Assembly (NCBI GenBank): GCA_041821315.1 | Contig: JBGUEO010000021.1 | Location: 1-64,000, forward strand | Source: DIGJ01 sp041821315 | GTDB taxonomy: Bacteria > Bacillota > Clostridia > Lachnospirales > Lachnospiraceae | Direction: 5' to 3' | DNA length: 64,000 bases | Shown here: positions 24,514-33,565 of the stretch, one piece after another | Position numbering within the stretch: position 1 is the first letter of the stretch | Layout: each line of letters opens with the position of its first letter | Program-made: the position numbers and the translations under genes | Notes under the pieces: generated by a model | What the model saw: the letters and a program-made list of their open reading frames with translations, nothing else | What the model was told of the DNA's origin: nothing | Databases searched by the model: none

Positions 24514-25383
24514 ATGATGAAAAAAAGAGTATTAGCAATGATTGGTTTTGTTTTACTAATTGCACTATCCCTTACTGCTTGTAAAAGTAAGACAGTGGAT
24601 AAAACGGATAGTGACAAAGCACAAACAAAAGAAACTACACAGGAAACACCGAGTGAGGAAACAGATGATACCGTACAAACACAGGAGCCAGTTACTATTT
24701 TAGTTGCTGCTGCGGCAAGTTTACAGTATTCTTATACCGATGAGTTGATACCATTGTTTAAAGAAGAATATCCTAACATAACGGTAGAAGGAACGTATGA
24801 TAGTTCTGGAAAATTACAGACACAAATTGAGGAAGGGTTAGAAGCAGATGTTTTTATGTCAGCATCAAAAAAACAGATGAATGCTTTAACAGAAGAGGGC
24901 TTAATTGATAATGAGTCTGTAGTTGACCTATTGGAAAATAAGATTGTTTTAATTACTGGAAAAGATAATAAAGATTCCTTAACTGCATTTGAAGATATCA
25001 CAAAAGCTAATACGATAGCAATTGGAGATCCAGAAAGTGTTCCAGCGGGACAATATGCAAAAGAAGCATTGACAAATCTTGGTTTGTGGGATAGCGTAGA
25101 AGAAAGGGCAAGTTTGGGAACAAATGTAACAGAAGTCCTTAATTGGGTAGCAGAGGGAAGTGCAGATGCTGGAGTTGTATACGCTACAGATGCTGCAACA
25201 ACACAGGATGTTGCGGTAATAGCACAAGCACCAGAAGGAGCTTTGGAAGCACCCGTCATTTATCCAGTAGGAGTTGCAACAAGTTCATCAAAAAAAGATG
25301 CTGCACAGGTTTTTGTGGAATTTCTGCAATCAGATAAAGCATTGGCTATATTTGAAAAATATGGATTTACTCCAAATAAATAG
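24514..25383 (+). CDS. modA: Molybdate ABC transporter substrate-binding lipoprotein
   Basis: This 289-aa protein has a lipoprotein signal (lipobox LTAC, Cys at about residue 23), an acidic Thr/Glu-rich linker, and a ModA fold starting VTILVAAAASLQYSYTDEL. It continues with YDSSGKLQTQIEEG, ADVFMSASKKQMN and the ADAGVVYATDA motif near the C terminus. It captures molybdate or tungstate outside the membrane. Its ATG follows AAGGAGATTATAGT; a second ATG follows at once. First gene of modABC. Confidence 0.94.
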   Translation: MMKKRVLAMIGFVLLIALSLTACKSKTVDKTDSDKAQTKETTQETPSEETDDTVQTQEPVTILVAAAASLQYSYTDELIPLFKEEYPNITVEGTYDSSGKLQTQIEEGLEADVFMSASKKQMNALTEEGLIDNESVVDLLENKIVLITGKDNKDSLTAFEDITKANTIAIGDPESVPAGQYAKEALTNLGLWDSVEERASLGTNVTEVLNWVAEGSADAGVVYATDAATTQDVAVIAQAPEGALEAPVIYPVGVATSSSKKDAAQVFVEFLQSDKALAIFEKYGFTPNK

Positions 25384-25400
25384 GGAATAGAGGATGGAAC

Positions 25401-26069
25401 GTGGATATATCACCAATACTAATATCAATAAAGACGGCGACGATGTCGATATTTATAACTTTTTTTCTTGGGATATTGGCAGCTAAGTTGGTTGTAAATA
25501 TCAAGCAAGAGGGAGTAAAGGGTATTCTTGACGGATTACTTACAATGCCGTTGGTATTGCCACCAACGGTAGCCGGATTTTTTTTACTTTTTATATTTGG
25601 AGTGAAGAGACCAATTGGGAGATTTTTTGTGGATTGCTTTGGCATAAAAATTGCTTTCTCATGGGGTGCAACGGTATTAGCAGCGGTGATAATCTCTTTT
25701 CCACTTATGTATCGCTCTGCAAGAGCAGCGTTTGAGCAGGTTGATGAAAACATACTAGCAGCAGCCAGAACATTAGGAATTTCAGAGTGGAATGTTTTTT
25801 GGAAAATTCAACTACCTAATGCACTGCCTGGAGTTGTATCGGGTGGTATTTTAGCCTTTTCAAGAGGCCTTGGGGAATTTGGTGCAACCGCAATGATTGC
25901 TGGAAATATGGCAGGCAAAACGAGAACACTTCCACTTGCGGTGTATTCAGCAGTTGCAGCTGGAGATATGAAGACGGCATACCAATATGTATGGATCATA
26001 GTAAGTATTTCTTTTGCAGTAGTTGTGGTTATGAATTATTTTTCGGGGAAAGAACGAAGGAAGAGGTAA
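25401..26069 (+). CDS. modB: Molybdate ABC transporter permease
   Basis: This 222-aa protein has about five membrane helices and the permease EAA-type loop AARTLGISEWNVFWKIQLPNALPGVVSG that contacts the ATPase. The start is a GTG at 25401 behind GAGGATGG, 17 nt after modA. modC follows after 6 nt. Confidence 0.93.
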   Translation: MDISPILISIKTATMSIFITFFLGILAAKLVVNIKQEGVKGILDGLLTMPLVLPPTVAGFFLLFIFGVKRPIGRFFVDCFGIKIAFSWGATVLAAVIISFPLMYRSARAAFEQVDENILAAARTLGISEWNVFWKIQLPNALPGVVSGGILAFSRGLGEFGATAMIAGNMAGKTRTLPLAVYSAVAAGDMKTAYQYVWIIVSISFAVVVVMNYFSGKERRKR

Positions 26070-26075
26070 TTTCAA

Positions 26076-27119
26076 ATGGGGTTAGAAGTTAATATTAAAA
26101 AACAATTAAAGGAATTTACCTTGGATGTATCGTTTCAAACAGAAAATGCATGTGTAGGAATACTAGGAGCTTCTGGATGTGGGAAAAGTATGACATTGCG
26201 TGCGATTGCAGGGGTTATTACACCAGATTATGGAAAAATTATACACAATGATTCTATTTTTTTTGATAGTGAAAAAAGGATAAACCAAAAACCGCAAAAG
26301 AGGAGAGTAGGATTTTTATTTCAAAATTATGCATTGTTTCCAAACATGACAGTGGAAGAAAACATTTATGCTGGTCTTTTGAAAAAGACAGAAGAACATA
26401 CACGGATAGTGAAAGATGCAGTGGAACGTTTCCATCTATCAGGGCTAGAAGGAAGATATCCTAAAATGCTATCTGGTGGGCAGCAACAAAGAGCTGCACT
26501 TGCTAGAATATTGGTTTGTAAACCCCAAATCCTCCTATTAGATGAACCATTTTCTGCGCTGGATGCATATTTAAAAGAAGAGTTGCAACTAGAATTGTTG
26601 GAACTCTTAAAAGAGTTTAGAGGATGTGCAATACTGGTTACACATGATCGTGATGAAGCCTATAAATTATGCAATCAACTTATGGTAATGGAACATGGGA
26701 GTGTAATTGCACATGGCGAATGTAGGGAAATGTTTGCGTCGCCACCTAACTTCCAGACAGCTAGGCTCACTGGTTGTAAAAATATTTCAAAAGCTGTAAA
26801 AATAGGAGACTATAAAGTTAGAGCAATTGATTGGAATGTTGAACTTATTGTGTCTGGACCAATATCTGATAACATAAAATATATTGGTATTCGTGCACAT
26901 GATTTTACTCCGTTTTTGGAACCATTAAGCCAAAATTGTTTTGAATTGGTTCATCCAAAAAAAGTAGAGGGCCCGTTTGAAGAAAATTTGATTTTTCATG
27001 CACCAAGCGGAGAAAAAATTTGGTGGAAAATTGAACGAAGGCAAAGTGAAAAAAATGAAAATTTGCCAAATTATTTGTATATAGAACCACAAAATATTAT
27101 GTTATTGACTGAAGCATAA
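26076..27119 (+). CDS. modC: Molybdate ABC transporter ATP-binding protein
   Basis: This 347-aa ATPase has Walker A GASGCGKS, the Q-loop FLFQNYALFP, signature LSGGQQQRAALAR and Walker B ILLLDEPFSALD. The C-terminal 110 residues (from about 235) form a TOBE/MOP-like regulatory part typical of ModC and related oxyanion transporters. It powers ModB and ends in a terminator. Confidence 0.92.
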   Translation: MGLEVNIKKQLKEFTLDVSFQTENACVGILGASGCGKSMTLRAIAGVITPDYGKIIHNDSIFFDSEKRINQKPQKRRVGFLFQNYALFPNMTVEENIYAGLLKKTEEHTRIVKDAVERFHLSGLEGRYPKMLSGGQQQRAALARILVCKPQILLLDEPFSALDAYLKEELQLELLELLKEFRGCAILVTHDRDEAYKLCNQLMVMEHGSVIAHGECREMFASPPNFQTARLTGCKNISKAVKIGDYKVRAIDWNVELIVSGPISDNIKYIGIRAHDFTPFLEPLSQNCFELVHPKKVEGPFEENLIFHAPSGEKIWWKIERRQSEKNENLPNYLYIEPQNIMLLTEA

Positions 27120-27131
27120 AAATAAAGAATG

Positions 27132-27167
27132 AAGTGTGTTTCTTAAGAGAGAAATGCACTTTTTTTA
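27132..27167 (+). terminator. Terminator after modC
   Basis: AAGTGTGTTTCT and AGAAATGCACTT pair with two G-U pairs and are followed by TTTTTTAG. Confidence 0.7.
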
Positions 27168-27257
27168 GTTTTTTGGATAATGTGAGTTTCTTATTTCGAA
27201 TGGGTGTGCTATATTTTATGTATACAGTATTTGTACTTAAGTCAAGGGGAGGTAACG

Positions 27258-28097
27258 ATGGAATTTCGACATGAACGAGTAGTGCTAAATGATGATCTTC
27301 CTTTTAAAGTTTTTGAATTTGAGGGCAGAGAGGGAAAATATAAGGTATCTAAACATTGGCATCAATCCATTGAAATTTTTTTTGTCTTAGAAGGAAAAAT
27401 CAATTTTTTCATTAATTCTGAATTGCATTCATTGGAGGCGGGTCATTTTATTATTGTAAATTCGAATGAAATTCATTCCATTGATTGTCCAACTCCTAAT
27501 TTCACAATTGTTTTGCAAATTCCAAGAAATCTTTTTGAAGCCTACAATATAGAAGATATTCTTTTTAAAGCAACTATTGAGGAAAATGATAAGCGATTGG
27601 TTACTTTGATGAAGAATTTGTATTTCGCATATAAAGCCAAAGAATATGGATATATATTCCATGTATTGAGTCAGTTTTATGAAATTCTACATTTGCTTAT
27701 TTTAGAGTATCGAGAAGTAGAATTGGATGAAGAGAGAATTAAGCAAAAGAAAAACTTAGAAAAACTTTCTAAAATTACTCGCTATATCAAAGATAATTAT
27801 AAAGAGGATCTATCCTTAATTAGTGTAGCAGGAACGTTTGGGTTTTCTCCCACCTACTTATCAAGAATATTTCAGAAATATGCAAGTATTAATTATAGAA
27901 GTTATGTGTTAAATATACGATTAGATGCTGCATACAAGCAACTTGTAAATACGGATGACTCCATTAGTGAAATTTCCATAAACTGTGGATTTCCTGATAG
28001 TAGGAGCTTTTCCAAGGCCTTTCAAAAACGATTTTCAATTTTGCCAAGCCAGTATCGACGTGAAATAAAAAAAAGACAAGAAAGTGCTATTAATTAG
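27258..28097 (+). CDS. AraC-family transcriptional regulator
   Basis: This 279-aa protein has an N-terminal cupin sensor domain (HWHQSIEIFFVLEGKINFFI) and a C-terminal pair of helix-turn-helix motifs (EDLSLISVAGTFGFSPTYLS and ISEISINCGFPDSRSFSKAFQ). The start at 27258 follows GGGGAGGTAACG; the longer frame from 27204 has no site. It lies 83 nt before a sugar-catabolic operon on the same strand and probably activates it in response to a sugar. The ligand is unknown. Confidence 0.9.
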   Translation: MEFRHERVVLNDDLPFKVFEFEGREGKYKVSKHWHQSIEIFFVLEGKINFFINSELHSLEAGHFIIVNSNEIHSIDCPTPNFTIVLQIPRNLFEAYNIEDILFKATIEENDKRLVTLMKNLYFAYKAKEYGYIFHVLSQFYEILHLLILEYREVELDEERIKQKKNLEKLSKITRYIKDNYKEDLSLISVAGTFGFSPTYLSRIFQKYASINYRSYVLNIRLDAAYKQLVNTDDSISEISINCGFPDSRSFSKAFQKRFSILPSQYRREIKKRQESAIN

Positions 28098-28180
28098 ATA
28101 AGTTTTTGGTAGAAAGAAATGAAGTGATTCAATAAAATGAAGATAGGTAAAAAAACATTTATCAAGGAAAGGAGAAAGGT

Positions 28181-28801
28181 ATGGAAATCAAGAAAATGGA
28201 GGATGCTGCTTTCCGACCTTATGGAAGGATTCTTACAAAAGAATATCAAGTGTCCGCCATACTGAACGAGTTAAATGAACGAAAAGCACCAACGGATGCG
28301 GTTATTTATCAACCAACCGATGAAAAAATGGAAGCATTAGCAGAAAGCGATGCAATAAAGAACGGTTTGTTTGGGGGTATGCCGATACAAATTGGATACT
28401 GCAATGGAACCAATCATCGTTTAGATGCACTAGAGTATCATAGAAATTCAGAAATTGGAGTTGCTGCAACTGATTTGATTTTGTTACTTGGAAAACAGCA
28501 AGATGTGCAAGAGGATTTTACGTATGAAACCAGCAAAGTAGAAGCATTTTTTGTTCCGGCAGGACAAGTATATGAACTATATGCGACAACACTCCATTAT
28601 GCACCGTTAAGTGTGGATGGTGAAGTATTTCGTAATTTAGTTGTATTACCAAGAGATACCAATACAGATCTTGATGGAGCCGTTGGATGTGCATCAGAAG
28701 ATAAGCTTTTATTTGCAAAGAATAAATGGTTAATTTCTCATAAGGATGCGAAGATTGAAAATAGCTTTGTGGGTCTAGTCGGTGAAAATATTGTACTATA
28801 A
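28181..28801 (+). CDS. DUF4867 family protein
   Basis: This 206-aa soluble protein matches the DUF4867 type, with an N-terminal FRPYGRILTKEY motif and a cupin-like middle (IGYCNGTNHRLDALEYHRNSE, VEAFFVPAGQVYEL, LHYAPL). The HxxxxxxE layout looks like a metal-binding beta-barrel. The family occurs in carbohydrate operons of Firmicutes but no reaction is established to my knowledge. Here it precedes an isomerase and a kinase, so a role in handling the sugar, for example as an epimerase or lyase, is plausible inference. RBS AAGGAGAAAGGT. Confidence 0.8.
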   Translation: MEIKKMEDAAFRPYGRILTKEYQVSAILNELNERKAPTDAVIYQPTDEKMEALAESDAIKNGLFGGMPIQIGYCNGTNHRLDALEYHRNSEIGVAATDLILLLGKQQDVQEDFTYETSKVEAFFVPAGQVYELYATTLHYAPLSVDGEVFRNLVVLPRDTNTDLDGAVGCASEDKLLFAKNKWLISHKDAKIENSFVGLVGENIVL

Positions 28802-28832
28802 AAACAAATAAATTATAAATGGAGGAAATAAA

Positions 28833-30308
28833 ATGAATAATATGCCACAAGAAAAAATTGGAATTGTTGCAGTAAGTAGAGACTGTTTCCCAATGACATT
28901 ATCTGTTTCAAGAAGAAAGGCAGTGGTTTTAGAATATACAAAAAAATTTGGTGAAATATTTGAATGCCCTACCTGTGTGGAAAATGAATTAGACATGAAA
29001 AAGGCATTGGCGGAAGTGAAAGAAGCTGGTTGCAATGCAATGGTTGTCTATTTGGGGAATTTTGGTCCAGAAACATCCGAAACGTTATTGGCAAAAGAAT
29101 TTGATGGACCAGTTATGTTTGTTGCTGCAGCAGAGGAACATGGAGACAATTTGGTTCAAGGCCGTGGTGATGCTTATTGCGGTATGCTAAATGCAAGTTA
29201 TAACTTAAAACTTCGAGATATCAAAGCCTACATTCCGGAATACCCAGTGGGAACAGCAAGTGAATGTGCAGATATGATTGCAGAATTTGCACCAATTGCA
29301 CGTGCAGTTATTGGATTGACAAATTTGAAAATTATAGGTTTTGGTCCACGTCCTCAGGACTTTTTAGCATGCAATGCACCAATTAAACAACTTTATAATC
29401 TTGGTGTTGAAATAGAAGAAAATTCTGAACTTGACTTGTTTGAAGCATACAAACTACATGACAATGATGAGAGAATTCCAGCTGTTGTAAAAGATATGGA
29501 AGCAGATCTTTTAGAAGGAAATTTGAAACCAGAAATTTTGCCTAAGCTTGCGCAATATGAACTTACATTGCTTGATTGGGTAGAAAATCACAAAGGTTCC
29601 AGAGAATATGTGGTTATTGCAGGTAAATGTTGGCCGGCATTCCAGACACAATTTGGTTTTGTACCATGTTATGTAAATGGTCGATTGGCAGAAAAAGGAA
29701 TTCCAGTATCTTGTGAAGTAGATATTTATGGTGCATTAAGTGAATTTATTGGTACGGTAGTAAGTAAAGATACCGTTACGTTATTAGACATTAATAATAG
29801 TGTTCCAAGCGACATGTATGAATCAGAAATTAAGAGTAAATTTGACTATACGTTAAAGGACACTTTTATGGGATTCCATTGTGGGAATACGGCATCTTCA
29901 AAACTTTCATTTTGTGCAATGAAATATCAAATGATTATGGCAAGAAATTTACCAGAAGAGGTAACACAAGGCACCTTAGAAGGGGATATTATACCAGGCG
30001 ATATTACGTTCTTCCGTTTACAGAGTACGGCTGATGCAAAACTTCGCGGTTATGTTGCAAATGGAGAAGTTCTTCCTGTAGCAACTCGTTCATTTGGTGC
30101 AATTGGTATATTTGCGATACCAGAAATGGGAAGATTTTATCGACATGTTTTAATTGAAGGAAATTACCCACATCATGGTGCGGTTGCTTTTGGTCATTTT
30201 GGAAAAGCAATATATGAAGTGTTTAAATATGTAGGTGTAGAGGTAGAGGAAATTGGATTTAATCAACCAAAGGGAATGCTTTATAAAACAGAAAATCCAT
30301 TCAGCTAA
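28833..30308 (+). CDS. L-fucose/L-arabinose isomerase family protein
   Basis: This 491-aa protein has the fold of aldose-ketose isomerases related to FucI and AraA: an N-terminal Rossmann-like part (NKIG-type start IGIVAVSRDCFP, NAMVVYLGNFGPE), a middle part with IIGFGPRPQDFL and CWPAFQTQFGFVPC, and a C-terminal barrel with DTFMGFHCGN and HHGAVAFGHFG. Substrate specificity cannot be fixed; with a xylulokinase-type kinase next to it, a pentose or 6-deoxyhexose aldose-to-ketose step is likely. GGAGG precedes the ATG at 28833. Confidence 0.85.
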   Translation: MNNMPQEKIGIVAVSRDCFPMTLSVSRRKAVVLEYTKKFGEIFECPTCVENELDMKKALAEVKEAGCNAMVVYLGNFGPETSETLLAKEFDGPVMFVAAAEEHGDNLVQGRGDAYCGMLNASYNLKLRDIKAYIPEYPVGTASECADMIAEFAPIARAVIGLTNLKIIGFGPRPQDFLACNAPIKQLYNLGVEIEENSELDLFEAYKLHDNDERIPAVVKDMEADLLEGNLKPEILPKLAQYELTLLDWVENHKGSREYVVIAGKCWPAFQTQFGFVPCYVNGRLAEKGIPVSCEVDIYGALSEFIGTVVSKDTVTLLDINNSVPSDMYESEIKSKFDYTLKDTFMGFHCGNTASSKLSFCAMKYQMIMARNLPEEVTQGTLEGDIIPGDITFFRLQSTADAKLRGYVANGEVLPVATRSFGAIGIFAIPEMGRFYRHVLIEGNYPHHGAVAFGHFGKAIYEVFKYVGVEVEEIGFNQPKGMLYKTENPFS

Positions 30309-30323
30309 AGGAAGGAGATAACT

Positions 30324-31790
30324 ATGTTATATATCGGTGTTGATTTAGGAACTTCTGCAGTAAAGCTATTATTAATGGATGGCAGCGGAAAAATCGTAAA
30401 AATCGTATCCAAAGAATACCCAATTTATTTCCCTAATCCAGGATGGTCAGAGCAAGACCCTAAGGATTGGTGGGAAGCTACGATAGAGGGAATCAAAGAG
30501 TTAATAAGTGAAATCGATAAGACTCAAATAGCAGGAATTAGTTTTGGTGGGCAAATGCATGGATTGGTTGCTCTTGATAAGGATGATGTGGTTATTCGTC
30601 CAGCAATTCTTTGGAATGATGGACGTACAATGGATGAAACAAATTATCTCAATGAAGTCGTTGGAAAAGAAGCATTATCGAAATATACAGCAAATATTGC
30701 GTTTGCAGGTTTTACAGCACCAAAACTTTTATGGATGAAAAAAAATGAACCAAATAATTTTGCTAGGATCGAAAAAATTATGCTTCCAAAAGATTATATT
30801 GCATATCGTTTATCAGGTGTGCATTGTACGGATGTTTCGGATGCTTCTGGAATGCTCTTGATGGATGTAGAGAATAAGTCATGGTCAAAGGAAATGATGG
30901 AAATCTGTGATGTCAAAGAGGAACAGCTTGCCAAGATATTTGAAAGTTATGATGTGGTAGGTGCAATACTACCAGAACTTGCAGACGAACTTGGACTCTC
31001 CAGGCTGGTTAAAATTATAGCAGGTGCTGGAGATAATGCTGCTGCTGCGGTTGGAACTGGAACCGTTGGAAATGGTAAATGTAATATTTCACTAGGAACA
31101 TCGGGTACTCTCTTTATTTCAAGCGAAAACTTTGCAGTAGATAGTCATAATGCACTTCATGCATTTGCACATGCAGATGGGCATTATCATCTGATGGGCT
31201 GTATTTTAAGTGCGGCTTCTTGTAATAAGTGGTGGATGGAAGACATTCTTGATACCGAGGCGTTTGAAAGGGAGCAAAAAGAAATACAGACTTTAGGTGA
31301 AAATTCAGTCTTCTATCTTCCATATCTAATGGGGGAACGTTCTCCACATAATGATTCAAAGGCAAGAAGTGCATTTTTTGGTATGTCAATGGATACCAAG
31401 CGCACGGATATGACACAGGCAGTATTAGAAGGAGTAGCATTTGCAATACGTGATTCCTACGAAGTTGCAAAGTCTCTTGGACTTGATATCAAAACGACAA
31501 GAATTTGCGGTGGCGGTGCAAAAAGTCCTCTTTGGATAAAAATGATGGCTAATATTTTAAATATGAGAGTTGAACTGATTGAAAGTGAGGAAGGACCGGC
31601 ACTTGGGGGTGCAATCTTAGCTGCAGTTGGTTGTGGTGAATACAAAACAGTAGAAGAGGCCTCAGAAAAGATTGTTAAGGTAGTAAAAACAATTGAACCA
31701 GTACCGGAACTTGTAAAAGCATATGAAGATAAGTATCAGATTTTTCGACAGATTTATCCGGCAGTAAAACCAATATTTCAATTGATGTAG
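30324..31790 (+). CDS. xylB: Xylulokinase (FGGY family)
   Basis: This 488-aa kinase shows the N-terminal phosphate loop GVDLGTSAVKLLLMD, the substrate motif ISFGGQMHGLVALD followed by ILWNDGRT as in XylB, the catalytic-Asp motif GAGDNAAAAVGTG and the ATP-site GGGAKSPLWIKMMAN. It would phosphorylate the ketose made by the upstream isomerase. Xylulokinase is the best reading, but related ketopentose kinases cannot be excluded. AAGGAGATAACT precedes the ATG. Confidence 0.9.
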   Translation: MLYIGVDLGTSAVKLLLMDGSGKIVKIVSKEYPIYFPNPGWSEQDPKDWWEATIEGIKELISEIDKTQIAGISFGGQMHGLVALDKDDVVIRPAILWNDGRTMDETNYLNEVVGKEALSKYTANIAFAGFTAPKLLWMKKNEPNNFARIEKIMLPKDYIAYRLSGVHCTDVSDASGMLLMDVENKSWSKEMMEICDVKEEQLAKIFESYDVVGAILPELADELGLSRLVKIIAGAGDNAAAAVGTGTVGNGKCNISLGTSGTLFISSENFAVDSHNALHAFAHADGHYHLMGCILSAASCNKWWMEDILDTEAFEREQKEIQTLGENSVFYLPYLMGERSPHNDSKARSAFFGMSMDTKRTDMTQAVLEGVAFAIRDSYEVAKSLGLDIKTTRICGGGAKSPLWIKMMANILNMRVELIESEEGPALGGAILAAVGCGEYKTVEEASEKIVKVVKTIEPVPELVKAYEDKYQIFRQIYPAVKPIFQLM

Positions 31791-31796
31791 AAGAAA

Positions 31797-32465
31797 TTAG
31801 TAATTTAAAAAGCAATCCGTAGCTTTTTCACGAAGTGCATAGAAATCCACAATTTTATAGTTGGTACGAGAACATTTCTTTAAGACACCATGTTCACAAA
31901 GGGATGCCATACTTCGAAGAAGATGGCGATAACTGGTACCTAACAATTCGGCTATTTCCGTTAGATTTTCTTGGAAGTAGCCGTTTTCATTGGTAGCTTC
32001 TATATAGGCACACAAACGATTCTCAATGGTATAGAGCATATTGGTAGTATTATGCTTGGAACTCGTTACAAATTTTTCTGCAATTGTTCGAGCAGTACAT
32101 TTCATAAAGGTAAGATTTTGATTTAGAGCAAGTTTGCATGCTTTCATAGGAATTCCAATGCAAGTAACGGGAGTTATTGCAGTTACGTTTGTGGTTCCCA
32201 CCCCATCAAGCATAAGTTCAACATCACCCAAAACGGCACCAGGGTAATAAAAGCTTAGCAATAGCGTTTTTCCATTCGCTTCTGTAATACATACTTTTAC
32301 TTTTCCCTTAATTAATAAAAGAAGATAAGGAAATCGCTCGCCTTCCAAACAAAGAAATTCTCCTTTTGCAAAAGATAGAAGAACAGCTTCTTGTTTTGTA
32401 GGTTCAGGTATATGATATTTGTCTAGCTTCGTCCATTGTTGCTTTAGTAGCTTTTCTAGTTTCAA
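31797..32465 (-). CDS. Crp/Fnr-family transcriptional regulator
   Basis: This 222-aa regulator has an N-terminal cyclic-nucleotide-binding-like beta barrel (FPYLLLLIKGKVKVCI, LLLSFYYPGAVLGDVELML) and a C-terminal helix-turn-helix (ENLTEIAELLGTSYRHLLRSMASL). It lacks the N-terminal Cys cluster of Fnr, so its signal is probably not oxygen via Fe-S. The start codon is TTG at 32465 behind GGGAGG, 8 nt spacing. It converges on xylB with only 6 nt between them and diverges from the transporter operon. Confidence 0.9.
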   Translation of the reverse strand: MKLEKLLKQQWTKLDKYHIPEPTKQEAVLLSFAKGEFLCLEGERFPYLLLLIKGKVKVCITEANGKTLLLSFYYPGAVLGDVELMLDGVGTTNVTAITPVTCIGIPMKACKLALNQNLTFMKCTARTIAEKFVTSSKHNTTNMLYTIENRLCAYIEATNENGYFQENLTEIAELLGTSYRHLLRSMASLCEHGVLKKCSRTNYKIVDFYALREKATDCFLNY

Positions 32466-32521
32466 AGAGAATACCTCCCTTTCGTTTTTATCTAGTGTAT
32501 CACAATATTATTTTGATTAAC

Positions 32522-32535
32522 ATGACAAAAGTCAT
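32522..32535. promoter_or_regulatory. Crp/Fnr-type palindrome between divergent genes
   Basis: ATGAC-AAAA-GTCAT is a perfect 5-bp inverted repeat with a 4-nt spacer, the half-site geometry of Crp/Fnr operators. It lies 57 nt upstream of the Crp/Fnr gene and 58 nt upstream of the transporter gene, so the regulator may control itself and its neighbour. Confidence 0.5.
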
Positions 32536-32592
32536 AGTTGTATTCGAAATTTTTTCGTATGATTAAAAATAGGGAAGGGAGCGTTGAATACA

Positions 32593-33012
32593 ATGTATTA
32601 TCTTTTAACTATTATAGGTGGGATTTTAACCACCTCTATGATTGCCATAAATGGAGAACTGACCTCTTGGTATGGTGTATATTTAGCAACGGTAATGATC
32701 CACTTAATTGGGCTAATTCCATTAAGTGTTATGGTCAAGATAAAGCATGTAAGACTTAAATTGCCCAAAGAACTACCAATATATTATTTTCTGGGTGGTG
32801 TGATTGGAGTAGGAACCACTATATGTAATAATATTGCATATGGTGCAATTGGTGTATCTGCAATAATGGCACTAGGATTACTAGGGCAAAGCATTACGTC
32901 TATTTTAATTGATGAGTTCGGATTGTTTGGGATGATGAGACGGCGATTTAATAAGAAAAAAATAGTTGGTTTTATTTTTGTTTGTATGGGAATCGTATTG
33001 TTAACGATATAG
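32593..33012 (+). CDS. DMT-superfamily half-transporter (YdcZ/DUF606-like), first subunit
   Basis: This 139-aa protein has four to five hydrophobic helices with a polar loop after helix 2. It resembles the short DUF606 (YdcZ) branch of the drug/metabolite transporter superfamily, which works as dimers or pairs. The start at ATG 32593 is preferred; an in-frame TTG at 32584 sits too close to GGGAG. The next gene, 12 nt downstream, is a second half-transporter, so the two may form a heterodimer. Substrate unknown. Confidence 0.7.
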   Translation: MYYLLTIIGGILTTSMIAINGELTSWYGVYLATVMIHLIGLIPLSVMVKIKHVRLKLPKELPIYYFLGGVIGVGTTICNNIAYGAIGVSAIMALGLLGQSITSILIDEFGLFGMMRRRFNKKKIVGFIFVCMGIVLLTI

Positions 33013-33024
33013 GAGGTAAGAAAA

Positions 33025-33513
33025 ATGATAGTTGCGATTATTGTATCTTTGTTAGCTGGCTGTACCATTGTTTTAGCACGTACTGTAAATGCAAGACTTG
33101 CAGTAGAAACTAGCCTTTCGACCAGCACGTTTTATAACTTTTTATTTGGATTTATGACATCAGTAATCGTGTTATTTATTTACGGGAGAGAAGATATTTC
33201 TAATGTTGGATTCATGGGGTCCTGTCATTGGTGGGGATATTTAGGAGGAATAATTGGAATATTCGTTGTCTTTATTTTAAACTTAAATGTAACTAAAATT
33301 TCTTCATTTTATATGACATTACTGCTCTTTGTCGGTCAAGTCTTTATGGGAATTCTATTGGATATTTTGTTAACACATTCATTTTCATTGCAACAAATGC
33401 TAGGAGGAGTATTCGTTTTACTTGGAATTTGTATTAACTTATATTTTGATAAAGTGGAGGGTGTAGATAGTAACCATAAGAGTATAGAGATACTTGACAT
33501 GAAAAAAATGTAG
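33025..33513 (+). CDS. DMT-superfamily half-transporter (YdcZ/DUF606-like), second subunit
   Basis: This 162-aa protein has five hydrophobic helices (starting MIVAIIVSLLAGCTIVLART), a WWGYLGGIIGIFVVF segment typical of the DUF606 branch, and a soluble tail of about 25 residues. It follows the first half-transporter with GGAGG just before its ATG. The D-aminoacylase gene follows after 52 nt, so the pair may move the substrate or product of that enzyme; this is inference from position only. Confidence 0.72.
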   Translation: MIVAIIVSLLAGCTIVLARTVNARLAVETSLSTSTFYNFLFGFMTSVIVLFIYGREDISNVGFMGSCHWWGYLGGIIGIFVVFILNLNVTKISSFYMTLLLFVGQVFMGILLDILLTHSFSLQQMLGGVFVLLGICINLYFDKVEGVDSNHKSIEILDMKKM

Positions 33514-33565
33514 TATCATAATTAGTAATAAGAAATTGTTTCACAGAAGGAAAGAAGGAATTGAA

